A DNA stretch of 47,069 nt from Mesorhizobium amorphae (GTDB lineage Bacteria > Pseudomonadota > Alphaproteobacteria > Rhizobiales > Rhizobiaceae), in assembly GCA_003240775.1 (NCBI GenBank), contig QFNI01000029.1, positions 1 to 47,069 of the forward strand. The letters are read 5' to 3'. Below, in pieces: positions 36,879 to 45,055 of this stretch; position 1 is the stretch's first letter, and each line of letters starts with the position of its first letter. The notes below the pieces were generated by a model. It saw only the letters and a program-made list of their open reading frames with translations. It ran no database searches and was not told where the DNA came from. The position numbers and the translations under genes were made by a program.

Positions 36879-38339
36879 ATGAATATCGCACGGCCGCCCG
36901 AGTCCGGGCCGCTGACCGCCGACCCGCTCGCCGGCCTCGCCGCCCTTCTTCCTCCGGGCGCACTGGTGACCGGCGAGGAAGACCTCGCCCGCTACAGCCG
37001 CGACTGGTCCGGCGACTGGACGGGCCGTCCGCTGGCCGTCGCCAAGCCGTCGAGCACGCAAGAAGTTTCCGCGATCATGGCCTACTGCCACGAAGCGGGC
37101 ATCCCCGTGGTACCCCAGGGCGGGCTGACGGGGCTGGTGGGCGGTGCGACCGCCAGCGAGGGCCGCGAGCTCGTGGTCTCGCTCGAGCGCATGAACCGCG
37201 TGCGGTCGGTCAACGGCATCGATTTCGCGATGGTCGTCGAGGCCGGCTGTATCCTGGAAGACGCCAAGCGCGCCGCCGACGCCCAAGACTGCCTGCTTCC
37301 CATCACCTTCGGCGCGCAGGGCTCGTGCCGCATCGGCGGCAATGTCGCCACCAATGCCGGCGGCTTCAACGTTCTGCGCTACGGCATGACGCGCGATCTG
37401 GTGCTCGGCCTCGAAGTGGTGCTGGCCGATGGCCGGGTCTGGAACGGGCTGAAGGTGCTGCGCAAGGACAATCGCGGCTACGACCTCAAGCAGCTCTTCA
37501 TCGGCTCCGAGGGAACGCTCGGCATCGTGACGGCCGCCGCGCTCAAGCTCTTTCCGCGCCCCACCCAGGTGGAGACCGCCCTTGTCGGCCTGCGTTCGGT
37601 CGAGGACGCCATGGCGCTCTATGCGCGGGCCCGGCGCGAGTGCTCCGACCTTTTGTCCGCTTTCGAGCTGATCCTGCGCGTCGGCATCGAGATCGCCATG
37701 CGCGCGCGTCCCGATCTCGGCGATCCCCTGGGCGAGCCCTATCCCGTCTATGTGCTGATCGAGGCTGGAGCCGGAGGTCGGGTGGATTTGCGCACGATGC
37801 TCGAGGAATTCCTTGCCGAAGCGGATGACCTCGTGGCCGATGGCGTCGTCGCGCAAAACCGGGCGCAGGGCGAGCGGCTCTGGATGTATCGCGAAATGAT
37901 GGTGGAAACCCAGGGACGCGGCGAACCCTATTACCGCACCGACGTATCCGTGCCGATCTCGCAGCTCGCGGCATTCGTGGGCGACGCGTTGGATGGTCTG
38001 GCCGCGCGTCTGCCAGAGGCCATGCCCGTCACCTACGGCCATGTCGGCGACGGCAACCTGCACCTGAATGTCGTGCCGCCCTCGGGGCTGGAGCCCGAGG
38101 CGCGCCGCGCGCTGTTCAAGGAGGCGGAGGCCGTGATCTTCGCGAGCCTCGATCGCCATGAGGGCTCGATCAGCGCCGAGCACGGCATCGGCCGTTCCAA
38201 GCAGGCGGCCTTTCTGCGCCGCGCCGATCCGGTGGGGCTCGACCTCGCGCACCGCTTGAAGGATGCCTTGGACCCCGCACACCTTCTTTCCGAAGGCCGC
38301 ATCCTGGCGCAGGCCGCGCGGACATCTGAGCCGCAATGA
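36879..38339 (+). CDS. FAD-binding D-2-hydroxyacid dehydrogenase (GlcD/D-LDH/D-2-hydroxyglutarate type)
   Basis: A 486-residue flavoprotein of the VAO/GlcD family. It has 'AIMAYCHEAGIPVVPQGGLTGLVGGA' and 'IGGNVATNAGGFNVLRYGMTRDLVLGLEVVLADG' (FAD-binding_4 domain, residues ~60-210), 'LKQLFIGSEGTLGIVTAA', and in the C-terminal FAD-oxidase domain 'YGHVGDGNLHLNV' and 'SAEHGIG' with the His residues that bind the catalytic metal in this family. Members oxidise D-lactate, D-2-hydroxyglutarate or glycolate. GAGGAG precedes the ATG. It shares ATGA with the following GntR gene, so the two are coupled. It could oxidise the D-2-hydroxyacid made by LarA or derived from the glyoxalase route. Confidence 0.87.
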   Translation: MNIARPPESGPLTADPLAGLAALLPPGALVTGEEDLARYSRDWSGDWTGRPLAVAKPSSTQEVSAIMAYCHEAGIPVVPQGGLTGLVGGATASEGRELVVSLERMNRVRSVNGIDFAMVVEAGCILEDAKRAADAQDCLLPITFGAQGSCRIGGNVATNAGGFNVLRYGMTRDLVLGLEVVLADGRVWNGLKVLRKDNRGYDLKQLFIGSEGTLGIVTAAALKLFPRPTQVETALVGLRSVEDAMALYARARRECSDLLSAFELILRVGIEIAMRARPDLGDPLGEPYPVYVLIEAGAGGRVDLRTMLEEFLAEADDLVADGVVAQNRAQGERLWMYREMMVETQGRGEPYYRTDVSVPISQLAAFVGDALDGLAARLPEAMPVTYGHVGDGNLHLNVVPPSGLEPEARRALFKEAEAVIFASLDRHEGSISAEHGIGRSKQAAFLRRADPVGLDLAHRLKDALDPAHLLSEGRILAQAARTSEPQ

Positions 38340-39091
38340 CGCTCAAGCTCGACAGGGTCGCGCGGGGCCCGCATCTCTCGACGCTGGTGGCGAGCTCGAT
38401 CAGCCGCGAGATCGCGCAAGGGCGCCTCAAGCCCGGCGACCAGCTTCCCACCGAACAGGCGCTCGCGGCAACCTTCGGCGTCAGCCGCAACGTGGTGCGC
38501 GAGGCCATCGCGCGGCTGCGGTCCGAGGGGCGCATCTGGTCGCAGCAGGGCCGAGGCGCCTTTGTCGCCGAAGCGGGCAACGCCACAGTTCTGACCATCG
38601 ACCATGAGGCGCTGCAGCGCGGCGACAGCTTCCGCAGCCTCTTCGAATTGCGCGGCATCCTCGAAGTGCAGGGCGCCGGCCTCGCGGCCCTGCGGCGCTC
38701 TCCGGATGACGTCGCTGCCATGGAAGGCGCGCTCGCCGCGATGCGCACGGCGCCATACGGCTCGGTCGCCTGGTTGCGCAACGATCTCGACTTCCACCGC
38801 GCCGTGGCCGACGCCACAGGCAACGCCTATATGGGCCAGTTCCTCGTCTTCGTGTCCGAACGCGTGCGCGAAAGCATCCTGGCGGCCGGCAATCGCGAGA
38901 AGTCGGACGACATGGCCCAGGCGACCCTGGGCGAGCACGAGCGCATCCTGGCGGCGGTCGTCGCAGGCGACGAGCGTGAAGCGCGCGATGCGATGGAGGA
39001 TCACTTGGCAGGTGCCGCGCGCCGCGTGGGATTGCCGTCCGCCAATGCCGAGCATTCCAACGCCGGGGTGCCGGAGCCGGTCGGGCGCTGA
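38336..39091 (+). CDS. GntR-family regulator, FadR subfamily
   Basis: A 251-residue regulator with an N-terminal winged helix ('GRLKPGDQLPTEQALAATFGVSRNVVREAIARL', residues ~29-61) and a helical FCD ligand-binding domain ('DLDFHRAVADATGN' with the metal-binding Asp/His, and 'LGEHERILAAV'). It overlaps the FAD dehydrogenase gene by 4 bases. Being encoded downstream of an operator copy, it probably regulates its own operon. FCD domains commonly bind small carboxylates through a metal, which suits a hydroxyacid inducer. Confidence 0.88.
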   Translation: MTLKLDRVARGPHLSTLVASSISREIAQGRLKPGDQLPTEQALAATFGVSRNVVREAIARLRSEGRIWSQQGRGAFVAEAGNATVLTIDHEALQRGDSFRSLFELRGILEVQGAGLAALRRSPDDVAAMEGALAAMRTAPYGSVAWLRNDLDFHRAVADATGNAYMGQFLVFVSERVRESILAAGNREKSDDMAQATLGEHERILAAVVAGDEREARDAMEDHLAGAARRVGLPSANAEHSNAGVPEPVGR

Positions 39092-39096
39092 CGCTT

Positions 39097-39765
39097 CTAC
39101 CCATGACGCAGCCGCTCGGCACTCTTCAGCACGCGAAGTGCCGCGCAAGCCGCACCATAGCCGTTGTCGATGTTGCACACCGCCACCCCCGAGGCGCAGC
39201 TTGCGAGCATGGCGTTGAGCGCGGTGCGGCCCTGTTCCGCCGCGCCATAGCCCACCGAGGTCGGCACGGCGATCAGCGAGCCCGAAACGAGGCCGCCGAG
39301 CACCGAGGCGAGGGCAGCATCCATGCCGGCCACCGCGATCACCACCGGATGGGATCGGATCGCCTCGATCCGCTCGGTGAGGCGCCAAAGGCCGGCGACC
39401 CCGACATCGCAGATGAAGCCTGCCTCGATGCCCGCGTGGCGCAGCGTGCGCTCGGCCTCGCGCGCGACCGACACGTCGGATGTGCCGGCAGCGACGATGG
39501 CAACCGTCCCGCGGGAATAAACCGGCCGCACGGCACCGAAAAAGCCCGTGCGGGAAACAGTGCAGTAGTCGGTCTCTTTTCTCTGCTGTTCCGGCAGGTT
39601 CTCGAACTGCTCGGGGGCGAGCCGCGTCAGCAGCATTCCCTTGCCCGCATCCGCCGTCATTTCGAGGATGGCCGCGATCTGGGCGACAGACTTGCCCGCG
39701 CAGAACACGGCTTCCGCCACGCCGATGCGCTCTTCGCGCTGCCAGTCGAGAATGGCCTCGCTCAT
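39097..39765 (-). CDS. larB: Nickel pincer cofactor biosynthesis protein LarB
   Basis: A 222-residue LarB. LarB carboxylates nicotinic acid adenine dinucleotide at C5 and releases AMP, the first step to the pincer cofactor. Its C-terminal PurE-like domain is plain: 'TVAIVAAGTSDVSVAREAERTL', 'DVGVAGLWRL', 'VVIAVAGMDAALASVLGGLVSGSLIAVPTSVGYG' and 'LNAMLASCASGVAVCNIDNGYGA'. Its ATG overlaps the larE stop by 4 bases. It is the last gene of the reductase-larC-larE-larB operon. Confidence 0.92.
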   Translation of the reverse strand: MSEAILDWQREERIGVAEAVFCAGKSVAQIAAILEMTADAGKGMLLTRLAPEQFENLPEQQRKETDYCTVSRTGFFGAVRPVYSRGTVAIVAAGTSDVSVAREAERTLRHAGIEAGFICDVGVAGLWRLTERIEAIRSHPVVIAVAGMDAALASVLGGLVSGSLIAVPTSVGYGAAEQGRTALNAMLASCASGVAVCNIDNGYGAACAALRVLKSAERLRHG

Positions 39766-40571
39766 GCAGTTTTCTGTCCGACAAATGCGCTGCCTGTGCG
39801 ATAGGGCGCAAATGCCACGGATGATGCTGCAAGGCGCAGAGGCAGGAGCGCCGCGATCTCCGCCGTGAGGCGCATCCGCCCATCATCGGCCAGCCCGCCC
39901 AGCGCCTCGGGGTCGAGTTCGATCACCACGCCCGTCTTGCGCAGCCGGCACCGCACGGTCCGGGGGCTCAGCCTTTCGGCGACGAGCCTTTCAGCCGCAT
40001 GGATCGCGGCCAGCGCATCCGCCTCGATGGGAATCGTTGTCTCCACCCGGCTGGATAGGCAGGGCGAGGCGGGGAGGGTGGCGATGCTGCCGAGCCCGAG
40101 TTCGCCGGCGAGGCGGCGCACGGCGTTCTTATCCATGCCGGCTTCCACGAAGGGATGGCGCACGCCGTGCTCGCGCGCAGCGATGAGGCCGGGGCGATAC
40201 TCGCCGAGATCGTCCGTGTTGGTGCCCGACAGCAGCTGGCCGCCGACCTGAGCCGCGAGCGCGCCGTAGAGGTTCCCCTTGCAGAAGAAGCAGCGGTTCA
40301 CCGGGTTGGCGCGATAGCGCTCGTCCTCGAACTCGCCGGCGTCGAGCACGCGCAGCCGCCAGCCCTCGCGCGCGGCCAGCTCCTTCACGCGCTGCGTGGC
40401 CTCGCCGGGCACGGCGGGCGACACCGCATGGGCCATTGTCGCACGGTCGCCCAGGATGCGGTGGGCGAGGGTGGAAAGCGTCAGCGAATCCACGCCGCCG
40501 CTGACCGCGACCGTCGCCGGCCCCATGGCTTCCAGCACCTCACCCAGAGGCGGCGCGGCGCCCGCACTCAT
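39762..40571 (-). CDS. larE: ATP-dependent sacrificial sulfur transferase LarE
   Basis: A 269-residue PP-loop enzyme. LarE adenylates the LarB product and replaces the carboxylate oxygens with sulfur to give the pincer dithio group. The PP-loop is S24GGVDS29; 'NRCFFCKGNLY' (C94, C97) and 'PASPCLSSRVET' (C171) follow. C171 sits where the sacrificial cysteine (Cys176) of Lactobacillus plantarum LarE is expected; that alignment is by eye. The gene overlaps larC and larB by 4 bases each. Confidence 0.92.
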   Translation of the reverse strand: MSAGAAPPLGEVLEAMGPATVAVSGGVDSLTLSTLAHRILGDRATMAHAVSPAVPGEATQRVKELAAREGWRLRVLDAGEFEDERYRANPVNRCFFCKGNLYGALAAQVGGQLLSGTNTDDLGEYRPGLIAAREHGVRHPFVEAGMDKNAVRRLAGELGLGSIATLPASPCLSSRVETTIPIEADALAAIHAAERLVAERLSPRTVRCRLRKTGVVIELDPEALGGLADDGRMRLTAEIAALLPLRLAASSVAFAPYRTGSAFVGQKTA

Positions 40572-41779
40572 TCCTCGCTCTCCGCCAGCCGCCGCAACTG
40601 CTCGCGCGCAAGGCGATCGCCGGCCGAGGCGATGTCGTCGGCCTCCGCCTTGATGCTCTGCCGCCCGCCGGGACGGGCAGCCGATTTGAGGCGCACGGTG
40701 CGGCCCTGCAAAAGCCTGTCACCGCTTTCGCGTGCCAGCTCCGTGCGCGAAACCACGTGGTGGCGGATGCCGAGCGTCGTTGTCTCGCTGAAGCCCGCTT
40801 CCAGCACGGCCTCGAGCGCTTCGGGCCGCGCGAGCACACGCAGATGCACCATCATCCTGCCCTTCTTGCCGAAAACCGGCGTCTGAACGACGTCGATCAC
40901 GCCGGGATGCGCGCGCAGGCGGTCGATGCCCGTCGCCAGATCCTCGCCGGTCTGATCGTCCACTTCCCATTCCAGCACGGCCACCCGCGTCTGCGCTGTG
41001 CTCTCACCTTCCTCGAAGATCAGGGCGCGCAGGCAGTTGCTGATGCCGGGCAGCGTCTTCGTGCCGAAGCCGAAACCGGATTTCCCGATGCGGCGCGGAC
41101 GCGAGGGTGCCGTCTCGCGGCAGAGATGGCGGAGAATGGCGGCACCCGTCGGCGTCACGCGCTCGCCCGCAATGCCGTCATCCACCGTGACGAACCCGTC
41201 CAGCAGCAGCGCCGTCGCCGGGGCGGGCACGGGCAGCGGCCCATGCGCCGTCTTCACGCGCCCCGAACCGAGCGGCAGGGGCCCGACCGTGCAGGAGGTG
41301 ATGTGCAGCGCGTCGATCAGCCAGGCAGCCGCCACGATGTCCGCGATCGAATCCCAGGCGCCGACCTCATGAAAATGCACGTCCCCGGCCGGAACGCCGT
41401 GCACGGCGCCTTCTGCTTCCGCGAGGCCTGCGAAGATGCTCACTGCATGGGCGCGGACCGCCGGCCCAAGCGCCGAGCCTTCGAGCGCCGCCCGGATGTC
41501 GCGCCACGCAACGTGATGGTGATGATGGTGGTGGCCATCGCCGTGGTGGTCGTGGTGATGGAGCCCGTGCGCCTCGCCGTCCCCTCGCGAAACCAGAAAG
41601 CGATGGCCGGCCAGCACCCCGTCATTGTGGGGCACAAGTTCCATTGTCACGCCTGCCAGAAGCGTCAGCTCGCCCAGCGCCCGGCCGAGAGGCTCGGCGA
41701 GATCGGGCCTGAGATCGAGCAGGCTTGCGGCGAACATGTCGCCGGCAATGCCCCCGAGGGGGTCGAGGTGGAGATGCAC
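40568..41779 (-). CDS. larC: Nickel pincer cofactor nickel insertase LarC, single frame, His-rich
   Basis: A 403-residue LarC, the CTP-dependent cyclometallase that inserts nickel into the pincer ligand. The hallmark 'HLDPLGGIAGDMFAASLLD' is at the N-terminus. A histidine-rich stretch spans residues 71-89 with thirteen His, including seven in a row (83-89), a likely nickel store or delivery site. 'HFHEVGAWDSIADIVAA' and 'ERVTPTGAAILRHL' follow, and the C-terminal 'LEWEVDDQTGEDLATGIDRL' domain is in the same frame, so no programmed frameshift is needed, unlike larC1/larC2 of L. plantarum. The GTG at 41779 (AGGG upstream) is chosen so that the family motif begins at once. Confidence 0.92.
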   Translation of the reverse strand: MHLHLDPLGGIAGDMFAASLLDLRPDLAEPLGRALGELTLLAGVTMELVPHNDGVLAGHRFLVSRGDGEAHGLHHHDHHGDGHHHHHHHVAWRDIRAALEGSALGPAVRAHAVSIFAGLAEAEGAVHGVPAGDVHFHEVGAWDSIADIVAAAWLIDALHITSCTVGPLPLGSGRVKTAHGPLPVPAPATALLLDGFVTVDDGIAGERVTPTGAAILRHLCRETAPSRPRRIGKSGFGFGTKTLPGISNCLRALIFEEGESTAQTRVAVLEWEVDDQTGEDLATGIDRLRAHPGVIDVVQTPVFGKKGRMMVHLRVLARPEALEAVLEAGFSETTTLGIRHHVVSRTELARESGDRLLQGRTVRLKSAARPGGRQSIKAEADDIASAGDRLAREQLRRLAESEE

Positions 41780-41787
41780 GGCCAACC

Positions 41788-42681
41788 CTATTCCGTCAGC
41801 GACACGCCGTTCAACCCTGCCACGATGTCCGACAGCGCGGGCACGAAATCCTCGCCGTGGCCGGTGGCGACCGCGGTCGCAAAGCCGTTGCGCACCACTG
41901 CGCCCACCGGGTTGGCGACGCCCGCGCTCTGCGCGAACGAGGCGAGATAGGTCATGTCCTTCAGCGCGTTCTTGATGGCGAAACGCTGGGCGTTCGGGTT
42001 GCGGTTGATCACGAACTCGAAGAAGGCCTGGTAGAAGCCGCAGTCCATCCGGCTGCCCGAGATGACGCTGTGAAACACGGCAGGCGTCAGGCCGGCCTTG
42101 ACCCCCAGCGTCAGGGCCTCGGAATAGATCGCGGAATAGCCCATCGACACGAAGTTGTTGAGGAGCTTCATGGTGTGGCCCGAACCGACCGGCCCGGTGT
42201 GGATGACGCGCGCGGCCATCGCGTCGAGCACGGGCTTGGCACGCTCGAAATCTCCGTCCGCCCCGCCCGCCATGATGTCGAGCGTGCCCTCGGCCGCTTC
42301 CTTGGGCGTGCGCGCGAGCGGCGCATCGATCAGCGTGATGCCTCGAGGCGCGAGTTCCGCGGCGAGCGCAATGGTGGAAGAAGGGTTGGAGGTCGAGCAG
42401 TCGATCACCATCAGGGGTTTGCCCGCCGCCGCGAGCCCATCGGGGCCCTTCAGGATGGCTTCGACCTCCTTGGAGCCGGTGACGCAGAGAACGACGATGT
42501 CGCTGGCCTCGGCGAGCGCGCGGGGGCTGGCCGCTACGTTTGCGCCCTTCGCCACGAGTGCCTGGACGGCTGTCTTGTTGCTGTGCGCCCAGACCGTCAG
42601 CGGCCAGCCCTTGCCGACGATGTTTCCGGCCATGCCCGAGCCCATGGCGCCGAGCCCGATGAAGCCGATGCGTTCCTTCAT
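41788..42681 (-). CDS. NAD(P)-dependent beta-hydroxyacid dehydrogenase (3-hydroxyisobutyrate/tartronate semialdehyde reductase type)
   Basis: A 297-residue oxidoreductase: Rossmann 'IGFIGLGAMGSGMAGNI' at the N-terminus, 'VIDCSTSNPSSTIALA', the substrate motif 'DAPLARTPKEAAEGTLDIMAGG', and the catalytic lysine helix 'GSGHTMKLLNNFVSMG'. The usual 'DAPVSGG' is here 'DAPLART', so the substrate may be unusual. GGGAGGAAA precedes the ATG at 42681. It is the first gene of the operon that continues into larC, larE and larB, which couples it to cofactor synthesis and suggests it acts on a product of the same pathway. Confidence 0.87.
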   Translation of the reverse strand: MKERIGFIGLGAMGSGMAGNIVGKGWPLTVWAHSNKTAVQALVAKGANVAASPRALAEASDIVVLCVTGSKEVEAILKGPDGLAAAGKPLMVIDCSTSNPSSTIALAAELAPRGITLIDAPLARTPKEAAEGTLDIMAGGADGDFERAKPVLDAMAARVIHTGPVGSGHTMKLLNNFVSMGYSAIYSEALTLGVKAGLTPAVFHSVISGSRMDCGFYQAFFEFVINRNPNAQRFAIKNALKDMTYLASFAQSAGVANPVGAVVRNGFATAVATGHGEDFVPALSDIVAGLNGVSLTE

Positions 42682-42800
42682 GCTTTCCTCCCTCGAATTG
42701 CCGGCGGTTTCCACCTCGCCGTTCCCTGATCGCCGTTGCGGGCACAGCGCCCGGATGCCACCCTTGCCGCCATGACGGCCGACAAGGGATTCTGACGCAC

Positions 42801-43544
42801 ATGGCGGATCGCGATGCCGCGCTGTTCGACGCGATCGGGCAGACGCCCAACCTGCGCAGCAGCCTGGTGGATACGCTGGCAGCCCAGATCGAGGCGGGCA
42901 CGCTGGCGCCCGGCCAGAAGCTGCCCACCGAAGGCGAGATCGTGCAGGCCACGGGCGTCAGCCGCACGGTGGTGCGCGAGGCGCTGGCTTCCTTGCGCGC
43001 GCGCGGCCTCGTCACCACGCGCCAGGGGCTCGGCGCCTTTGTCGCGAAGGAACCGCCGCCGCCCGCATTCTCGCTCGTTCCCGCCGACATGGCCTCGATC
43101 GAGGCCGTGCTGCATGTGCTGGAATTGCGCATGGGCGTCGAGGTCGAGGCAGCAAGCCTTGCCGCCTCGCGCCGGACGGAGGCAGACCTCGCCGCCATGC
43201 GCGCGCAGCTCGCAGCGCTCGACGTCGCGACCGATGGGCCATCGGGGGGAACGCAGGAGGATTTCGGCTTTCACCGCCTGATCGCCGCTGCCACCGCCAA
43301 TCCGAACTTCGTCAAGCTGTTCGACACATTCGGCCATGTGATGGTGCCCCGCCAGTGGACGCCGCTCGAAAGCATGGCGCGGGGCGAGCGGACCCGTCAT
43401 TTCGCGCGGATGCGGCGCGAGCACGGGGCGATCCTCGACGCCATCGAGCGCGGCGATGCGAGCGGCGCGCAGCGCGCGATGCGTTCCCATCTGAGCCGCG
43501 CCCATGCGCGCTTCCAGGCCTTGCGGAGCGAGGCGACCGACTAG
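42801..43544 (+). CDS. GntR-family regulator, FadR subfamily (second copy)
   Basis: A 247-residue regulator with winged helix 'GTLAPGQKLPTEGEIVQATGVSRTVVREALASLRARGLV' (residues ~32-70) and an FCD domain ('EDFGFHRLIAAATANPNFV'; 'MRREHGAILDAI'). It is divergent from the reductase-larCEB operon and ends 10 bases from the convergent larA. It is a paralogue of the regulator at 38336, not a copy; which one reads the GTTGTCATACAAC sites cannot be told from sequence. Confidence 0.88.
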   Translation: MADRDAALFDAIGQTPNLRSSLVDTLAAQIEAGTLAPGQKLPTEGEIVQATGVSRTVVREALASLRARGLVTTRQGLGAFVAKEPPPPAFSLVPADMASIEAVLHVLELRMGVEVEAASLAASRRTEADLAAMRAQLAALDVATDGPSGGTQEDFGFHRLIAAATANPNFVKLFDTFGHVMVPRQWTPLESMARGERTRHFARMRREHGAILDAIERGDASGAQRAMRSHLSRAHARFQALRSEATD

Positions 43545-43554
43545 GCCCGCACCC

Positions 43555-44844
43555 TCACTCCGCATGGCGCGGCACGACATAGGGCCCTTCCGGAATCACC
43601 GCGACGGCGTTGTCGCCGCTGCGGGCGACCGAGCGTGCGATCGCCTCGTCGATGTCGCCCACCACGGCCACACCCGTCAGCGCGCGCTCGGTCTCCGACA
43701 GGCCGGTGGCGAAGAGCTCGACGCGGCCGACGCGCATGGGCTTGAGCTGCATCTCGGTCTGCCACTCGTCCACTTCCGCGAGCGTCTTGGCCTTGAGAGT
43801 GGCGAGGAAGCGCTCGGGGCCCAGTTCCACGAGCCTTGCCTGCGCCTCGCGGAATTCGGGCGAGCCGAACCCTTCCGAGCATTCCGACGCGATGATGAGC
43901 GTGCCGCCAGGCTCGAGGATGTCGAGCGGCGTCACCATGCCCTTCACCGTCTGATAATAGGTCTTGTCGAGCGGGTAGCCGGCAGAAGACGTGACCACGG
44001 TCGCGAATTTGCGCGTCACCGGCACATGCGTCGCCTCTGCCACGAAATCCACGGCCGCGACGTGGCTCGCGATGATCTCGCCGAACGACACGAAGACGAG
44101 GTCGCGGTCCTCGTCGAGCACGGTGTTGAGCGCGTAGACGTCGCCGAGCTTGCGGACGATCTCCAGCTGTTCCTCATGCAGCGGGTTGCCCACCAGATTG
44201 CACTGCACGGCGAGCGGGTCTTCCATGAAACGGGCGGAATGGAAGGTGCGGATGGTCTCATGATGCGCCACGCCCGGCGCGACCACCTTCCGTCCGCCCG
44301 ACCAGCCCGCCATGAAATGCGGCTCGACCAGCCCGGTCGCGATCTTCAGATCGGCTTCGGCGAAGAGGCGGTTGATCCTGACCGGCGTGCCGCGGGTGGG
44401 GGTGGGGCCGAGGTCCACATGGGCGGCCTCGTCACGCGCATAGTGATTTTCGACGCGAACATTCTCGAGAACCCAGGGATCGCCCACGAGTTCAGCCAGC
44501 TCCTCGCCGAGATTGGGACGATGCAGGCCCGTGGCGACCAGCACCGAGATCGCGTCGCGCGGCACGCCAGCGGCAAGGATGTCCTCGATCATGAGACGCA
44601 GAAAGAGCCCGTTGGGCACCGGGCGGGTGATGTCGCAGATCAGGATGCAGGCGCTTCGGCGCCCTTTCGCCAGTTCGTCGAGGGAGGAAGAGCCGATCGG
44701 GTTGCTCAAAGCCTCGCGGATCGCCGCCCTCCCGTCAGCCAGCTTGGGCAGGGGGCGCTTGCGCACGACTGTGGGCTCGGCACCTTCCGGCAGCCGGACC
44801 GGGAGGTGGCCGCGACCGAACGCCAGGGCAATCGTCTCACTCAT
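43555..44844 (-). CDS. larA: Nickel-dependent 2-hydroxyacid racemase/epimerase (LarA family)
   Basis: A 429-residue LarA that inverts the C2 centre of a 2-hydroxyacid through hydride transfer to a nickel pincer cofactor. Active-site residues align with L. plantarum LarA by eye: D71 and R74 (DITRP), H108 (ATGLHRP), H176 (EPHFMAGWSGG), K186 (GGRKVVAPG, cofactor-tethering lysine), H202 (RTFHSARF, nickel ligand) and probably K301 (YQTVKGM). The substrate may be lactate, malate or a sugar acid, since the family includes all of these; the CUT2 importer in the same regulon favours a sugar acid. The second of two tandem ATGs is chosen because AGGAG is then 6 bases away, not 3. Confidence 0.92.
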   Translation of the reverse strand: MSETIALAFGRGHLPVRLPEGAEPTVVRKRPLPKLADGRAAIREALSNPIGSSSLDELAKGRRSACILICDITRPVPNGLFLRLMIEDILAAGVPRDAISVLVATGLHRPNLGEELAELVGDPWVLENVRVENHYARDEAAHVDLGPTPTRGTPVRINRLFAEADLKIATGLVEPHFMAGWSGGRKVVAPGVAHHETIRTFHSARFMEDPLAVQCNLVGNPLHEEQLEIVRKLGDVYALNTVLDEDRDLVFVSFGEIIASHVAAVDFVAEATHVPVTRKFATVVTSSAGYPLDKTYYQTVKGMVTPLDILEPGGTLIIASECSEGFGSPEFREAQARLVELGPERFLATLKAKTLAEVDEWQTEMQLKPMRVGRVELFATGLSETERALTGVAVVGDIDEAIARSVARSGDNAVAVIPEGPYVVPRHAE

Positions 44845-44888
44845 CATGGGCTCCTGGCTGAAAGTGCATCGACAGTCTCGGTTGCCAC

Positions 44889-44901
44889 GTTGTCATACAA
44901 C
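44889..44901. promoter_or_regulatory. GntR/FadR-type operator copy 3 (before larA)
   Basis: GTTGT-CAT-ACAAC, a perfect palindrome with a 3-base spacer, 45 bases before the larA start. It is the best of the three copies. Read on the minus strand it contains TATGAC, a possible -10 box. Confidence 0.68.
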
Positions 44902-45055
44902 TCGAAGCAGCGATAGGGGCTTGCCCGCTCTTGCGATGCTGTGCCGTTCGTGAAGTGGATGGGGAAGCACGCTGAGCCGCAGGCCGTGCGGCCGGCCCAA
45001 GCTGGCAGGGGCTATCGAGATGAGAACCGCCGGGAGCGAGGCAGAGGCCTCTTTC

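Noticed and set aside
40568..43198. Apparent fusion of a large N-terminal extension to LarC
   Set aside because: The extra ~470 codons are an out-of-frame shadow of the dehydrogenase and of the GntR promoter region; the LarC family motif starts right after the GTG at 41779.
44848..45055. Small open frames between larA and the Crp-coupled gene
   Set aside because: No Shine-Dalgarno or conserved look; the stretch holds the larA promoter and operator.
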